Shown piece after piece: positions 5,917 through 12,162 of a stretch of DNA of 12,954 bases. The number at the start of each line of letters is the position of its first letter. Within the stretch, counting starts at the first letter, position 1. Under the pieces are notes generated by a model. The model did not search any database, was not told the DNA's origin, and worked only from the letters and a program-made list of their open reading frames with translations. The stretch is from positions 1 through 12,954 of the forward strand of contig JAJRPW010000050.1 of NCBI GenBank assembly GCA_024280585.1, written 5' to 3'. The position numbers and the translations under genes are program-made. Source of the DNA: Alphaproteobacteria bacterium. Its GTDB lineage: Bacteria > Pseudomonadota > Alphaproteobacteria > Rickettsiales > UBA6187.

Positions 5917-6906
5917 TTGCAGATTGAGATTGTAACTACACCAAATGACAAGCTAAAAGAAACGGGCTTTGGCCCATATCATGCTTGTGAAAATGTTATG
6001 CAATCCCTTATAAAATCTGATCATAATGTCCTGGTAACAGTCTGCAAAAACGAGGCTGATTTAGCTGCCATTATTACACGAAAACCAGACTTAGTTATAG
6101 CAGCAGTAAAATATATTCCTCTGGATGGTGACAAGCAGCTGTGGCTTTCAGAGTATTTTGAAAATCATAATATCCCTTACACAGGCTCCACAAAAGAAGT
6201 TTTACTCTTCGATTCAAATAAAGTAGCGGCGAAAAAACAGGTAGCATCCAAAAATGTTAATACCGCAGATTTTTTTGTCACAACTCCTTTTGAGTTTACA
6301 AACGAAAAAGACCTCCCACTTCCATTTCCTCTTTTTATAAAACCAACTGACGCAGCAAATGGCAATGGCGTAGACACAGATTCGCTTGTTTATGATTTTA
6401 GTCATTTTCAGAAAAAAGTAGGAAAACTTTATAATGAATATGCCGAGCCTGTTTTGGTTGAGGAATATCTTGGTGGCAGGGAATTTACCGTTGCCGTTAT
6501 AGAGGCTAATGGAAACTTGATTGTTGCACCAGTTGAAATTATACCGCCCGAAGAAGATGGTGTACGAATACTGGGCGCAAAAGTTAAGAATGATAATACA
6601 GAAGTTCTGGAAAAAATTACTGATTCAAAAATTTTATCTCAAGTTACGGATATTGCGGAAAAATCATTTTATGCATTAGGTGTAAGAGGTTTTGGTCGAA
6701 TTGATATTAAAATGGATAATCACGGTCAATGTCATTTCATTGAAGCAAATTTAGTACCGGGAATGAAAAAAGATTCCAGTTATTTCCCACGGTCTTGTAA
6801 AATGAATGCCGGGTTAGATTATGACGAGGTGGTTCGCCTTATCATGCATGGAGTTATGAAGCGAGCAATGGAAGTTAACATTATAGAAGGAGTGCAAAAC
6901 ACATGA
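5917..6906 (+). CDS. Ddl-like ATP-grasp ligase of unknown substrate, 329 aa, TTG start
   Basis: ATP-dependent carboxylate-amine ligase fold, most like D-Ala-D-Ala ligases. Visible ATP-grasp elements: YTGSTKEVLLFDSNKVAAKK (88-107), PLFIKPTDAANGNGV (Lys142, nucleotide binding), VLVEEYLGGREFTVAVI (179-195), RGFGRIDI (Asp263) and FIEANLVPGM (Glu276, Asn278), the last three supplying the Mg-binding set. The N-terminal domain (VTTPNDKLKETGFGPYHACE) lacks the GGxSxE...S signature of true Ddl enzymes, so D-Ala-D-Ala synthesis is unlikely. TTG at 5917 is chosen because TGA at 5905-5907 closes the frame just upstream and GAGGG lies about 7 bases before it. The stop overlaps the start of the next gene (ATGA), so the two are translationally coupled. 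A peptide- or amino-acid-ligating role on that partner is inference. Confidence 0.82.
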   Translation: MQIEIVTTPNDKLKETGFGPYHACENVMQSLIKSDHNVLVTVCKNEADLAAIITRKPDLVIAAVKYIPLDGDKQLWLSEYFENHNIPYTGSTKEVLLFDSNKVAAKKQVASKNVNTADFFVTTPFEFTNEKDLPLPFPLFIKPTDAANGNGVDTDSLVYDFSHFQKKVGKLYNEYAEPVLVEEYLGGREFTVAVIEANGNLIVAPVEIIPPEEDGVRILGAKVKNDNTEVLEKITDSKILSQVTDIAEKSFYALGVRGFGRIDIKMDNHGQCHFIEANLVPGMKKDSSYFPRSCKMNAGLDYDEVVRLIMHGVMKRAMEVNIIEGVQNT

Positions 6907-7199
6907 CAACGATTAAGGTAAAGCTACATTTATTTTTAGAACGTAACAATCAAGCGCCAGTACAAAACTCCGCTTACGAGAGTGTTGAAAACAGTGCGCT
7001 TTCGGACTTTGATGAAAATTATGAAAACCTCGGTGACAGGAAATACCTTATTACAATCAACTATACTGACAATGACGATCTTGAGGAAAAAATCGAAGAG
7101 TTGTTAACCAGCCTTGAAGACAAAGCCGGAAACAGGGATTGCAATATTGCCGACACTTATATTCACGCAGCAGATGATGAAAGCAGACGTTGGGAGTAG
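6903..7199 (+). CDS. Small acidic protein, 98 aa, coupled to the ATP-grasp ligase
   Basis: I recognise no established family. The sequence shows a basic, beta-like N-terminus (TIKVKLHLFLER), a Glu/Asp-rich centre, a second probable strand (RKYLITINYTDND), an acidic helix (DLEEKIEELLTSLEDKAG) and the tail CNIADTYIHAADDESRRWE. It has one Cys and no membrane segment or leader. A strong Shine-Dalgarno (AGAAGGAG, 6885-6892) lies inside the ligase gene and the start overlaps the ligase stop by 4 bp, so the products are probably made in fixed ratio. The C-terminal Trp-Glu recalls the C-terminal Glu of the LysW/ArgW carriers that the ATP-grasp ligase LysX modifies, but LysW's zinc-binding cysteines are absent. 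Alternatives are a ligase subunit, regulator or RiPP-like substrate. Confidence 0.75.
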   Translation: MTTIKVKLHLFLERNNQAPVQNSAYESVENSALSDFDENYENLGDRKYLITINYTDNDDLEEKIEELLTSLEDKAGNRDCNIADTYIHAADDESRRWE

Positions 7200-7243
7200 C
7201 TCATGCTATAGTAAGCAATCTAGCTACGCCTTTTTCTTCTTTT
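7196..7243 (+). terminator. Possible terminator of the ATP-grasp operon
   Basis: GTAGCT (7196-7201) pairs with AGCTAC (7222-7227). A smaller GCT/AGC stem lies inside, and the T-rich run GCCTTTTTCTTCTTTT follows on the plus strand. It overlaps the stop codons of both convergent genes. On the minus strand there is no T-run, so it would act in one direction only. Confidence 0.4.
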
Positions 7244-7331
7244 CTTGTTTTTTTTTCTTCTTTTCTTTTGCTGTCAAAAGTGGGGCTTTTTTGCCTTCTT
7301 TTTTACTATCTTTCTTGCCTTTGTCTCCCAT
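7224..7331 (-). CDS. Lysine-rich small protein, 35 aa
   Basis: The product begins MGDKGKKDSKKEGKKAPLLT and continues almost entirely as Lys, Glu and Gln to a C-terminal Ala, so it is extremely basic. A textbook Shine-Dalgarno (AGGAGAG, 7339-7345 on the minus strand) precedes the ATG at 7329-7331 by about 7 bases, which makes it a convincing gene despite its size. Short proteins starting MGDKGKKD with Lys-rich tails are, to my recollection, annotated as conserved hypothetical proteins in several proteobacteria; their role is not established. RNA or nucleoid binding would suit the charge but is speculation. It lies 190 bp downstream of the Ntn-hydrolase gene on the same strand and converges with the ATP-grasp operon. 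Confidence 0.72.
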   Translation of the reverse strand: MGDKGKKDSKKEGKKAPLLTAKEKKKKKQEKKKKA

Positions 7332-7521
7332 TTGATCTCTCCTATTATAATTTTAAAAATCAGTATGTTTATTGATGGTATCAGCAATAAGAGGAATGCC
7401 CTACACAAATAAATATTTATCTTTGATGGGGTTGATTACAATGCTACTCTTTAGATGCATCGAATACAAAGTACTCCATAAACTTAATATTGATCATAGG
7501 TTGCTTTGCATCTGCCCTTGC

Positions 7522-8499
7522 CTAGAATTTGTGATTCATACTTAAAATATCGTCTCTAAACATAGTCTCTGCTTCGATAAGAGCTAATTCGGTTGAGTGT
7601 TCTTTGTGCCAATAATAAAATTTAGGGGCAGGTTCTCCATGCGGTTTGGAGTGATAGCAAGCAACCTTATATTTCCCCTGTTTGTCTATTCCATGCACCA
7701 CCAGATCGGATAGCAAGCCTCCTTTTAGTGATGTAAGGTCTTTCATTGATTGATATACGGCCTCTTCGACGGATAGCCCGATCTTCATATATTGCACAAC
7801 GGCAAAGGCTGTGTTCGCCCGTAGAGCCATTTCTCCGGTATTTGTGCAAGCCGCTGCACCCCATTTATTGTTGGCATAGAACCCCGCACCAGCTACAGGA
7901 GAATCTCCCAAACGTCCTGGATATTTAAGCGGCCAGCCCGTTGTACTAGTTCCAACTGCAATATTTTCCTTGTGGTCTTTTGCCATGAATATGGTTGTGT
8001 CTTTAAAAAGATGTCCGTGCGCTCCTATAATAGCTTTTTTGCACCACTCGGCCAATGCGACTACCTCTAGCGAATCTGGTATATCTTCATTTACGTAGGT
8101 TTTAAAAAGCTCTCGCCATTGATCTTCTGCTTTTTGCAACAATGGTGAGCGGAGCGGAATATTTTTCTCTTTTGCATATCTGTCTGCCCCTTCACCAACT
8201 AACAAACAATGCGGCGAATCATGCAATATAGACTCTGCAATTTTAATAGCATTTACATGTTTTTTAATACAGCCAACAGCACCAAAATCAAGAGTGCTAC
8301 CGTCCATGATGGCTGCATCAAGCGTCACCTCGCCACTAATATCTGGTATACCACCAAGTCCAACAATTTTGGAATGAGGGTCTTCCTCAACCTTGGAAAT
8401 TCCTTCAACGATCGCGTCTATGGATGTTTTGTTATTGTTTAGTAGTTCGACTGCTTTTTCAACGCCGACTTTTCCATCTTCATTAGCTAATAAAAACAT
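7522..8499 (-). CDS. Glycosylasparaginase-family Ntn hydrolase (aspartylglucosaminidase / isoaspartyl peptidase type), 325 aa
   Basis: N-terminal-nucleophile amidohydrolase that cleaves Asn-linked GlcNAc or isoaspartyl amide bonds in characterised relatives. Counting from ATG at 8499, family segments are MFLLANEDGKVG (1-12), VGLGGIPD (46-53), LDAAIMDG, and the autocleavage site LFKDTTIF, where Asp167-Thr168 is the predicted scissile bond and Thr168 the new N-terminal nucleophile. The beta subunit follows with GTSTTGW (183-189), GRLGDSPVAGAG (195-206, substrate-binding Arg196 and Asp199) and TNTGE (219-223). No signal peptide is seen, so it is probably cytoplasmic. A longer GTG start at 8553 is rejected: it would fall one base past a good -10 box, whereas relatives start at the chosen Met. 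It is convergent with the ATP-grasp operon. Its in vivo substrate is unknown. Confidence 0.85.
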   Translation of the reverse strand: MFLLANEDGKVGVEKAVELLNNNKTSIDAIVEGISKVEEDPHSKIVGLGGIPDISGEVTLDAAIMDGSTLDFGAVGCIKKHVNAIKIAESILHDSPHCLLVGEGADRYAKEKNIPLRSPLLQKAEDQWRELFKTYVNEDIPDSLEVVALAEWCKKAIIGAHGHLFKDTTIFMAKDHKENIAVGTSTTGWPLKYPGRLGDSPVAGAGFYANNKWGAAACTNTGEMALRANTAFAVVQYMKIGLSVEEAVYQSMKDLTSLKGGLLSDLVVHGIDKQGKYKVACYHSKPHGEPAPKFYYWHKEHSTELALIEAETMFRDDILSMNHKF

Positions 8500-8554
8500 A
8501 TTTTCTTCATTTTGAGTTATAATACTTTCTTGCAAGTTGTTGTTAGTAAGCACT

Positions 8555-8583
8555 ACTATATTTTTACAAATGCAGTTTGTCTA
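8555..8583 (-). promoter_or_regulatory. Sigma70-type promoter of the Ntn-hydrolase gene
   Basis: On the minus strand, -35 TAGACA (8583-8578), a 17-bp spacer, and -10 TATAGT (8560-8555): each box matches the consensus at 5 of 6 positions. Transcription would begin near 8548, giving a leader of about 50 bases before the ATG at 8499. Confidence 0.6.
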
Positions 8584-8693
8584 ACGTTTTTAGTATTGCA
8601 CAGCAAAAATATTTGGTGTGCACTTATTTTGTAGTATATGAGTCGGTATAGTATATCTACTTTATTGCAAATATGTTGCTTTTTCATTCACAT

Positions 8694-8712
8694 TAACCCA
8701 TCAGATGGGTTA
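8694..8712. promoter_or_regulatory. Inverted repeat upstream of ccmA
   Basis: TAACCCA and TGGGTTA are perfect reverse complements around TCAGA. The repeat lies about 80 bp before ccmA in the space between divergent genes. It has no T-run, so an operator is more likely than a terminator. The regulator is unknown and no confident ccmA promoter was placed. Confidence 0.3.
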
Positions 8713-8792
8713 TTATTGCATGCGCGTTAACAGTTACAGCCTGATTATTACGACACCCTTGCAAATTTAAATAGATCATATAAAAAGGATCC

Positions 8793-9404
8793 ATGCTTAC
8801 TATAGATAATATTTCCTGCGAGCGTGGTGGAAAAACGCTGTTTAAAAACCTTGGATTCACCTTGGGTGATTGCTGTATATTGGCGGTTCGCGGGCCAAAT
8901 GGTTCGGGAAAAACGAGTTTGCTTAACATTATTTCCTGCCTTCTTACCCCAAATTCCGGGACAATTTTATACGCAAATGAAGATGTAAAAGGCGAGCATT
9001 GGCCAGAATATTGCGAGATAATTCAATATATTGGCCATAAAAATGCGATTAAACCGCAGCTAACCGTAACGGAAAACCTGCTGTTTTGGGCGAAGATTCG
9101 CGGCTCAAAGGAGTTGGTGCCGGCGGCCTTGGCTTATTTTGACCTGGGTCAGGTGGCCAATGTGCCTTGTGCAAAATTATCTGCCGGCTGGCAACGTCGG
9201 GTGGGATTGGCCAGGCTTATTGCCTGTAAATCCGAAATATGGCTGCTGGATGAGCCATTTACCAATCTCGATGATGACATAAAAAACAAGCTGGTTGGCC
9301 TGATTTCAGCGCGGGCTGAGCAAGGCGGGGCGGTGATAATAGCCACTCATGACGATATTCCAATTGAAAATATTGCTGAACTTGATTTGAGAGATTTTGC
9401 ATGA
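8793..9404 (+). CDS. ccmA: Heme exporter ATP-binding protein CcmA
   Basis: ATPase of the CcmABCD complex of system I cytochrome c maturation. It drives release of heme-loaded CcmE at the inner membrane. The 203 residues contain Walker A GPNGSGKTS (34-42), the Q-loop region around YIGHKNAIKPQLTVTENL (79-96), the ABC signature LSAGWQRRVGLARL (129-142; the usual second Gln of CcmA's LSAGQQRR is Trp here), Walker B IWLLDEP (149-155), the D-loop TNLD (157-160) and H-loop His186. The length is normal for the family. The ATG has AAGGA about 5 bases upstream. The stop overlaps the ccmB start by 4 bp (ATGA), indicating translational coupling. Confidence 0.95.
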   Translation: MLTIDNISCERGGKTLFKNLGFTLGDCCILAVRGPNGSGKTSLLNIISCLLTPNSGTILYANEDVKGEHWPEYCEIIQYIGHKNAIKPQLTVTENLLFWAKIRGSKELVPAALAYFDLGQVANVPCAKLSAGWQRRVGLARLIACKSEIWLLDEPFTNLDDDIKNKLVGLISARAEQGGAVIIATHDDIPIENIAELDLRDFA

Positions 9405-10054
9405 AAATCTTCCTGGCGATCGTCACGCATGATATTAAATTATCATTCAAAAAAGGCAGCGAAGCCTTTAATTTGCTGGCATTTTATCTAATTTCAGCCA
9501 GTTTATTCGTATTTGCCATTGGCGCGGATGTAACATTTTTACAAAAAATTGGGTCTGGAATTATTTGGGTATGCGCGCTTTTGGCTTCTATGCTCGGTGT
9601 TTCCCGGGTTTTTGATGAGGATTACAAAGATGGTAGTCTGGCTCAAATATTTTTACAAGGCTCGCTCCCGGAGGTGATAATTTCTGCAAAAATACTGGCA
9701 CATTGGTTGGTGACAGGCTTGCCGATTGTGATTTTATCGCCATTAGTTGGACTTATGCTTGGTATTTCCGACATAGATTTACTACTATTTTCTTTGGTTG
9801 TTGGCACGCCGGTTTTGAGCATGATCACATGCGTGGGTGCCGCTCTCACCCTTGGTCTTAGCCGCGGAGGTGGGTTGGTAGGGTTGCTAATTTTGCCGCT
9901 TTATATCCCGGTACTAATATTTGGCGTTGGCGTGTTTTCTGAAAATGCCGCACTACCAAACCTTATGCTATTGTTTGGTTTGGGGCTGTTTATGCTGCCA
10001 GTATCGGTTATAGCGGCCAGTTTTGCTATAAAATTTGCGCTGGAAGATGGGTAG
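9401..10054 (+). CDS. ccmB: Heme exporter membrane protein CcmB
   Basis: Membrane subunit of the Ccm ABC complex, partner of CcmA. The 217 residues carry about six hydrophobic segments (roughly 22-42, 52-70, 98-120, 126-150, 158-178, 186-212). The cytoplasmic family motif FDEDYKDGSLAQIFLQGSLP (71-90) is the expected CcmA-contact region. Length and topology are normal and no frameshift is seen. It overlaps ccmA by 4 bp. ccmC and ccmD, often the next genes in proteobacteria, do not follow here: a promoter and an S49 peptidase gene come next, so the rest of the pathway must be encoded elsewhere. Confidence 0.94.
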   Translation: MKIFLAIVTHDIKLSFKKGSEAFNLLAFYLISASLFVFAIGADVTFLQKIGSGIIWVCALLASMLGVSRVFDEDYKDGSLAQIFLQGSLPEVIISAKILAHWLVTGLPIVILSPLVGLMLGISDIDLLLFSLVVGTPVLSMITCVGAALTLGLSRGGGLVGLLILPLYIPVLIFGVGVFSENAALPNLMLLFGLGLFMLPVSVIAASFAIKFALEDG

Positions 10055-10063
10055 AATTCTGAC

Positions 10064-10092
10064 TTGCCTTTGCATTTTTAAGTAGTTATAGT
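10064..10092 (+). promoter_or_regulatory. Sigma70-type promoter of the S49 peptidase gene
   Basis: -35 TTGCCT (10064-10069), 17-bp spacer, -10 TATAGT (10087-10092). Transcription would start near 10099, just downstream of the GTG at 10095, which excludes that GTG as a start and supports ATG at 10128. Confidence 0.55.
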
Positions 10093-10127
10093 GCGTGTCT
10101 TCATACAATGAATATTTTGGATACTAT

Positions 10128-11003
10128 ATGTCGAAAAAGAAAAAAACCCCTATTGCAAAGGCCATTAAGCACATATTGAAATTGATTTCCTGCAATAAAA
10201 TTTGCGGAGGAGAGACAATTGTGCCGGTTATCAGGCTTTCCGGCGTAATAGGCAGCGGAGGCACATTTAAACAAGGCTTATCCCTTGATGATTTGGAAGA
10301 TGATTTCAAAAAAGCCTTCAATTTCAGTGGGGTAAAAGCCGTTGCTGTACAAATTAATTCGCCCGGTGGCTCACCGGTTCAATCTGAATTAATATTCAAT
10401 AGAATCAGGAACTTAGCCAAAGAAGCTGAAGTCTTAGTTTATGTATTTATTGAGGATTTAGCGGCATCGGGAGGCTATTGGCTCGCTTGTGTGGGGGACG
10501 AAATTTACGCATCAAAAAGTTCACTTATCGGCAGTATTGGCGTTATTTCTTCTAGTTTTGGCTTTGTTGATGCCATGAAAAAAATGGGGGTAGAAAGGCG
10601 AGTTTACGCGCAAGGCGACAATAAATCTCTGCTTGACCCATTTAGTAAAGAAAAGTCTGAGGATGTTGAAATCCTGACTAATGCCCAAAAAGATGTGCAT
10701 GAAGCTTTCAAGGATTTAGTGCGAACTCGAAGGGAAGGGAAAATTAAGAAAAAAGACGAAAAAACCTTATTTAACGGGGAGTTTTGGAGCGGCGCAAAGG
10801 CTGTCGAGTTGGGGTTGGTGGACCATATTGGTGACATGCAAACTGTTATGAAAGAAAAATATGGTGACAAAATAAAATTCGTCAAAGTTGCGAAATCCAA
10901 AGGCTGGCTAAAACGCAAAATCAGCGGCGCAAGTGCTGAATTTATTGACTCATTAACCAAAACAGCCGTAGATAAAGCGATGTGGGCTAAGTTTGGATTG
11001 TAA
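10128..11003 (+). CDS. S49-family serine peptidase (SppA/SohB-like), 291 aa
   Basis: Signal-peptide-peptidase-type protease with a Ser-Lys dyad; relatives degrade leftover signal peptides and other membrane-associated peptides. After a lysine-rich start (MSKKKKTPIAKAIKHILKLI), the domain runs from PVIRLSGVIGSGG (33-45), with the crotonase-like VQINSPGGSP (74-83). Catalytic Ser114 sits in DLAASGGYWLA, followed by SLIGSIGVISSSFGF (132-146) and the predicted general base Lys166 in GDNKSLLDPF. The 52-residue spacing matches the bacterial single-domain SppA dyad. FNGEFWSGAKAVELGLVDHIG (215-235) is also typical. There is no clear transmembrane helix, so it is soluble or peripheral. ATG at 10128 is preferred to GTG at 10095 because of the promoter position. 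The gene stops 2 bp from a convergent gene. Confidence 0.9.
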   Translation: MSKKKKTPIAKAIKHILKLISCNKICGGETIVPVIRLSGVIGSGGTFKQGLSLDDLEDDFKKAFNFSGVKAVAVQINSPGGSPVQSELIFNRIRNLAKEAEVLVYVFIEDLAASGGYWLACVGDEIYASKSSLIGSIGVISSSFGFVDAMKKMGVERRVYAQGDNKSLLDPFSKEKSEDVEILTNAQKDVHEAFKDLVRTRREGKIKKKDEKTLFNGEFWSGAKAVELGLVDHIGDMQTVMKEKYGDKIKFVKVAKSKGWLKRKISGASAEFIDSLTKTAVDKAMWAKFGL

Positions 11004-11005
11004 AA

Positions 11006-12046
11006 TTAATGTAGCTGCACGATTTCATCCATTGAAACCTGGTTGCGACCGGTGTTTTTAGCGATATACAGCCTAGTATCAGCTTCTTTATATAAATCTG
11101 TGGCACCAGGCTCCTCCTTTTGATTAGTTGAGGAAACACCAATTGATACCGTACATCCAACCGGTAAAATCGAATCATTTATAAAGAAATTATGTTTGGC
11201 AACCGCGGTGCAAATCCGTTCCGCCACCCAATATGCACCATCCTCAGCGGTATCCGGCAGAAATATCCCGAATTCCTCACCACCAACTCTTGACACAACA
11301 TCAGTCTCACGCAGACAGCTTTTCATAACATTACCAAGCTCCACCAATACCCTATCACCGGCATCGTGGCCGTATTTATCATTAATTTTCTTGAAAAAAT
11401 CAATGTCTATGAGTAAAATAGAGAAGTCATTTTTGGTACGATTATAGCGCTTCAGCTCGCTTTCAATCGAATTAAAAAATACGCGACGATTGGTCAGACC
11501 GGTTAAAACATCAGTGTGAGCAAGGCGAATCAACTCCTCTTTAACCATTTCTTCAGCTTTGACGCGCTCAGTTATATCACGCAACGATCCAATTGACCCA
11601 ATAATATCCCCTTTCTTGTCGAACCATGGAAATGATACGTCAGTCACCCATATTTTACGACCATCTTTGGTGCGAAGCAAGTAATCAGCCTGCCATTTAC
11701 TAACATCGCCAGCTTTGCGTGAGGCCTCCAGATCATCATAAAAATTAACCTTTTTTATGCCGTCACTAATAAGCTTTGTCTCTAAAATAAGTGCGCGGAA
11801 GTTAATGTTTTTCATCTCTTTTGGCGAGAACCCCAGCAGCCTTACAACTGCTGAACTGACATAATCATAGCTCATACTATCGTAACGCAGACGGTACACC
11901 GTGTCGGAAGAATAGGAAGTGAGTAACTCCAACTCATCCCGCAACTTCGCAGTTTTCAAGAGAAATGGCGTGCTTCCAAGCAACTTATTTAAATTTACAG
12001 TAAACCGACCAATGCCGGCTTTAAGCATAGAAGAGAAGTAAGTCAT
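11006..12046 (-). CDS. PAS-GGDEF diguanylate cyclase, 346 aa
   Basis: Predicted to make cyclic di-GMP from two GTP. A PAS sensor domain spans about residues 45-160 (VYRLRYDSMSYDYVSSAVVRLLGFSP region, then the PAC-like end GSIGSLRDITERVKAEE). A short coiled linker leads into GGDEF (about 172-340): HTDVLTGLTNRR (177-188), metal-binding IDIDFFKKIND (213-223), active-site GGEEF (255-259), and the product-inhibition I-site RETD (246-249) five residues before it. All key residues are present, so it should be active and feedback-inhibited. No membrane segment is visible. ATG at 12046 has AAGGAG 9 bases upstream, and a strong promoter lies about 80 bp further. The PAS ligand is unknown. No partner phosphodiesterase is in the window. 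Confidence 0.93.
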   Translation of the reverse strand: MTYFSSMLKAGIGRFTVNLNKLLGSTPFLLKTAKLRDELELLTSYSSDTVYRLRYDSMSYDYVSSAVVRLLGFSPKEMKNINFRALILETKLISDGIKKVNFYDDLEASRKAGDVSKWQADYLLRTKDGRKIWVTDVSFPWFDKKGDIIGSIGSLRDITERVKAEEMVKEELIRLAHTDVLTGLTNRRVFFNSIESELKRYNRTKNDFSILLIDIDFFKKINDKYGHDAGDRVLVELGNVMKSCLRETDVVSRVGGEEFGIFLPDTAEDGAYWVAERICTAVAKHNFFINDSILPVGCTVSIGVSSTNQKEEPGATDLYKEADTRLYIAKNTGRNQVSMDEIVQLH

Positions 12047-12090
12047 GATATTCGCTCCTTTTAGAGGTTAACTACGTGTTAGACCAGCAG

Positions 12091-12105
12091 GCTACATAAT
12101 GTAGC
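12091..12105 (-). promoter_or_regulatory. Leader hairpin of the diguanylate cyclase gene
   Basis: GCTACA-TAA-TGTAGC is a perfect 6-bp stem in the predicted 5' leader, about 15-30 bases after the transcription start. No U-run follows, so it is not a terminator. It could affect mRNA stability or bind a regulator. Confidence 0.35.
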
Positions 12106-12126
12106 AAAGCGCAAACTTATATACCA

Positions 12127-12155
12127 GATATAGTAGAAATTCGTGGGTTTGTCAA
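12127..12155 (-). promoter_or_regulatory. Strong sigma70-type promoter of the diguanylate cyclase gene
   Basis: On the minus strand, a consensus -35 TTGACA (12155-12150), a 17-bp spacer and -10 TATATC (12132-12127). It begins just after the recN stop, so the cyclase gene can be transcribed independently of recN. Confidence 0.65.
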
Positions 12156-12162
12156 GAAGTTA

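Noticed and set aside
7114..7375. Plus-strand Phe/Ser-rich frames after the small acidic protein gene
   Set aside because: They are the antisense of the lysine-rich minus-strand gene (Lys codons read as Phe/Leu) and have no start signals.
8759..8784. TTGCAA...TATAAA as a ccmA promoter
   Set aside because: The spacer is only 14 bp and the -10 box would overlap the Shine-Dalgarno.
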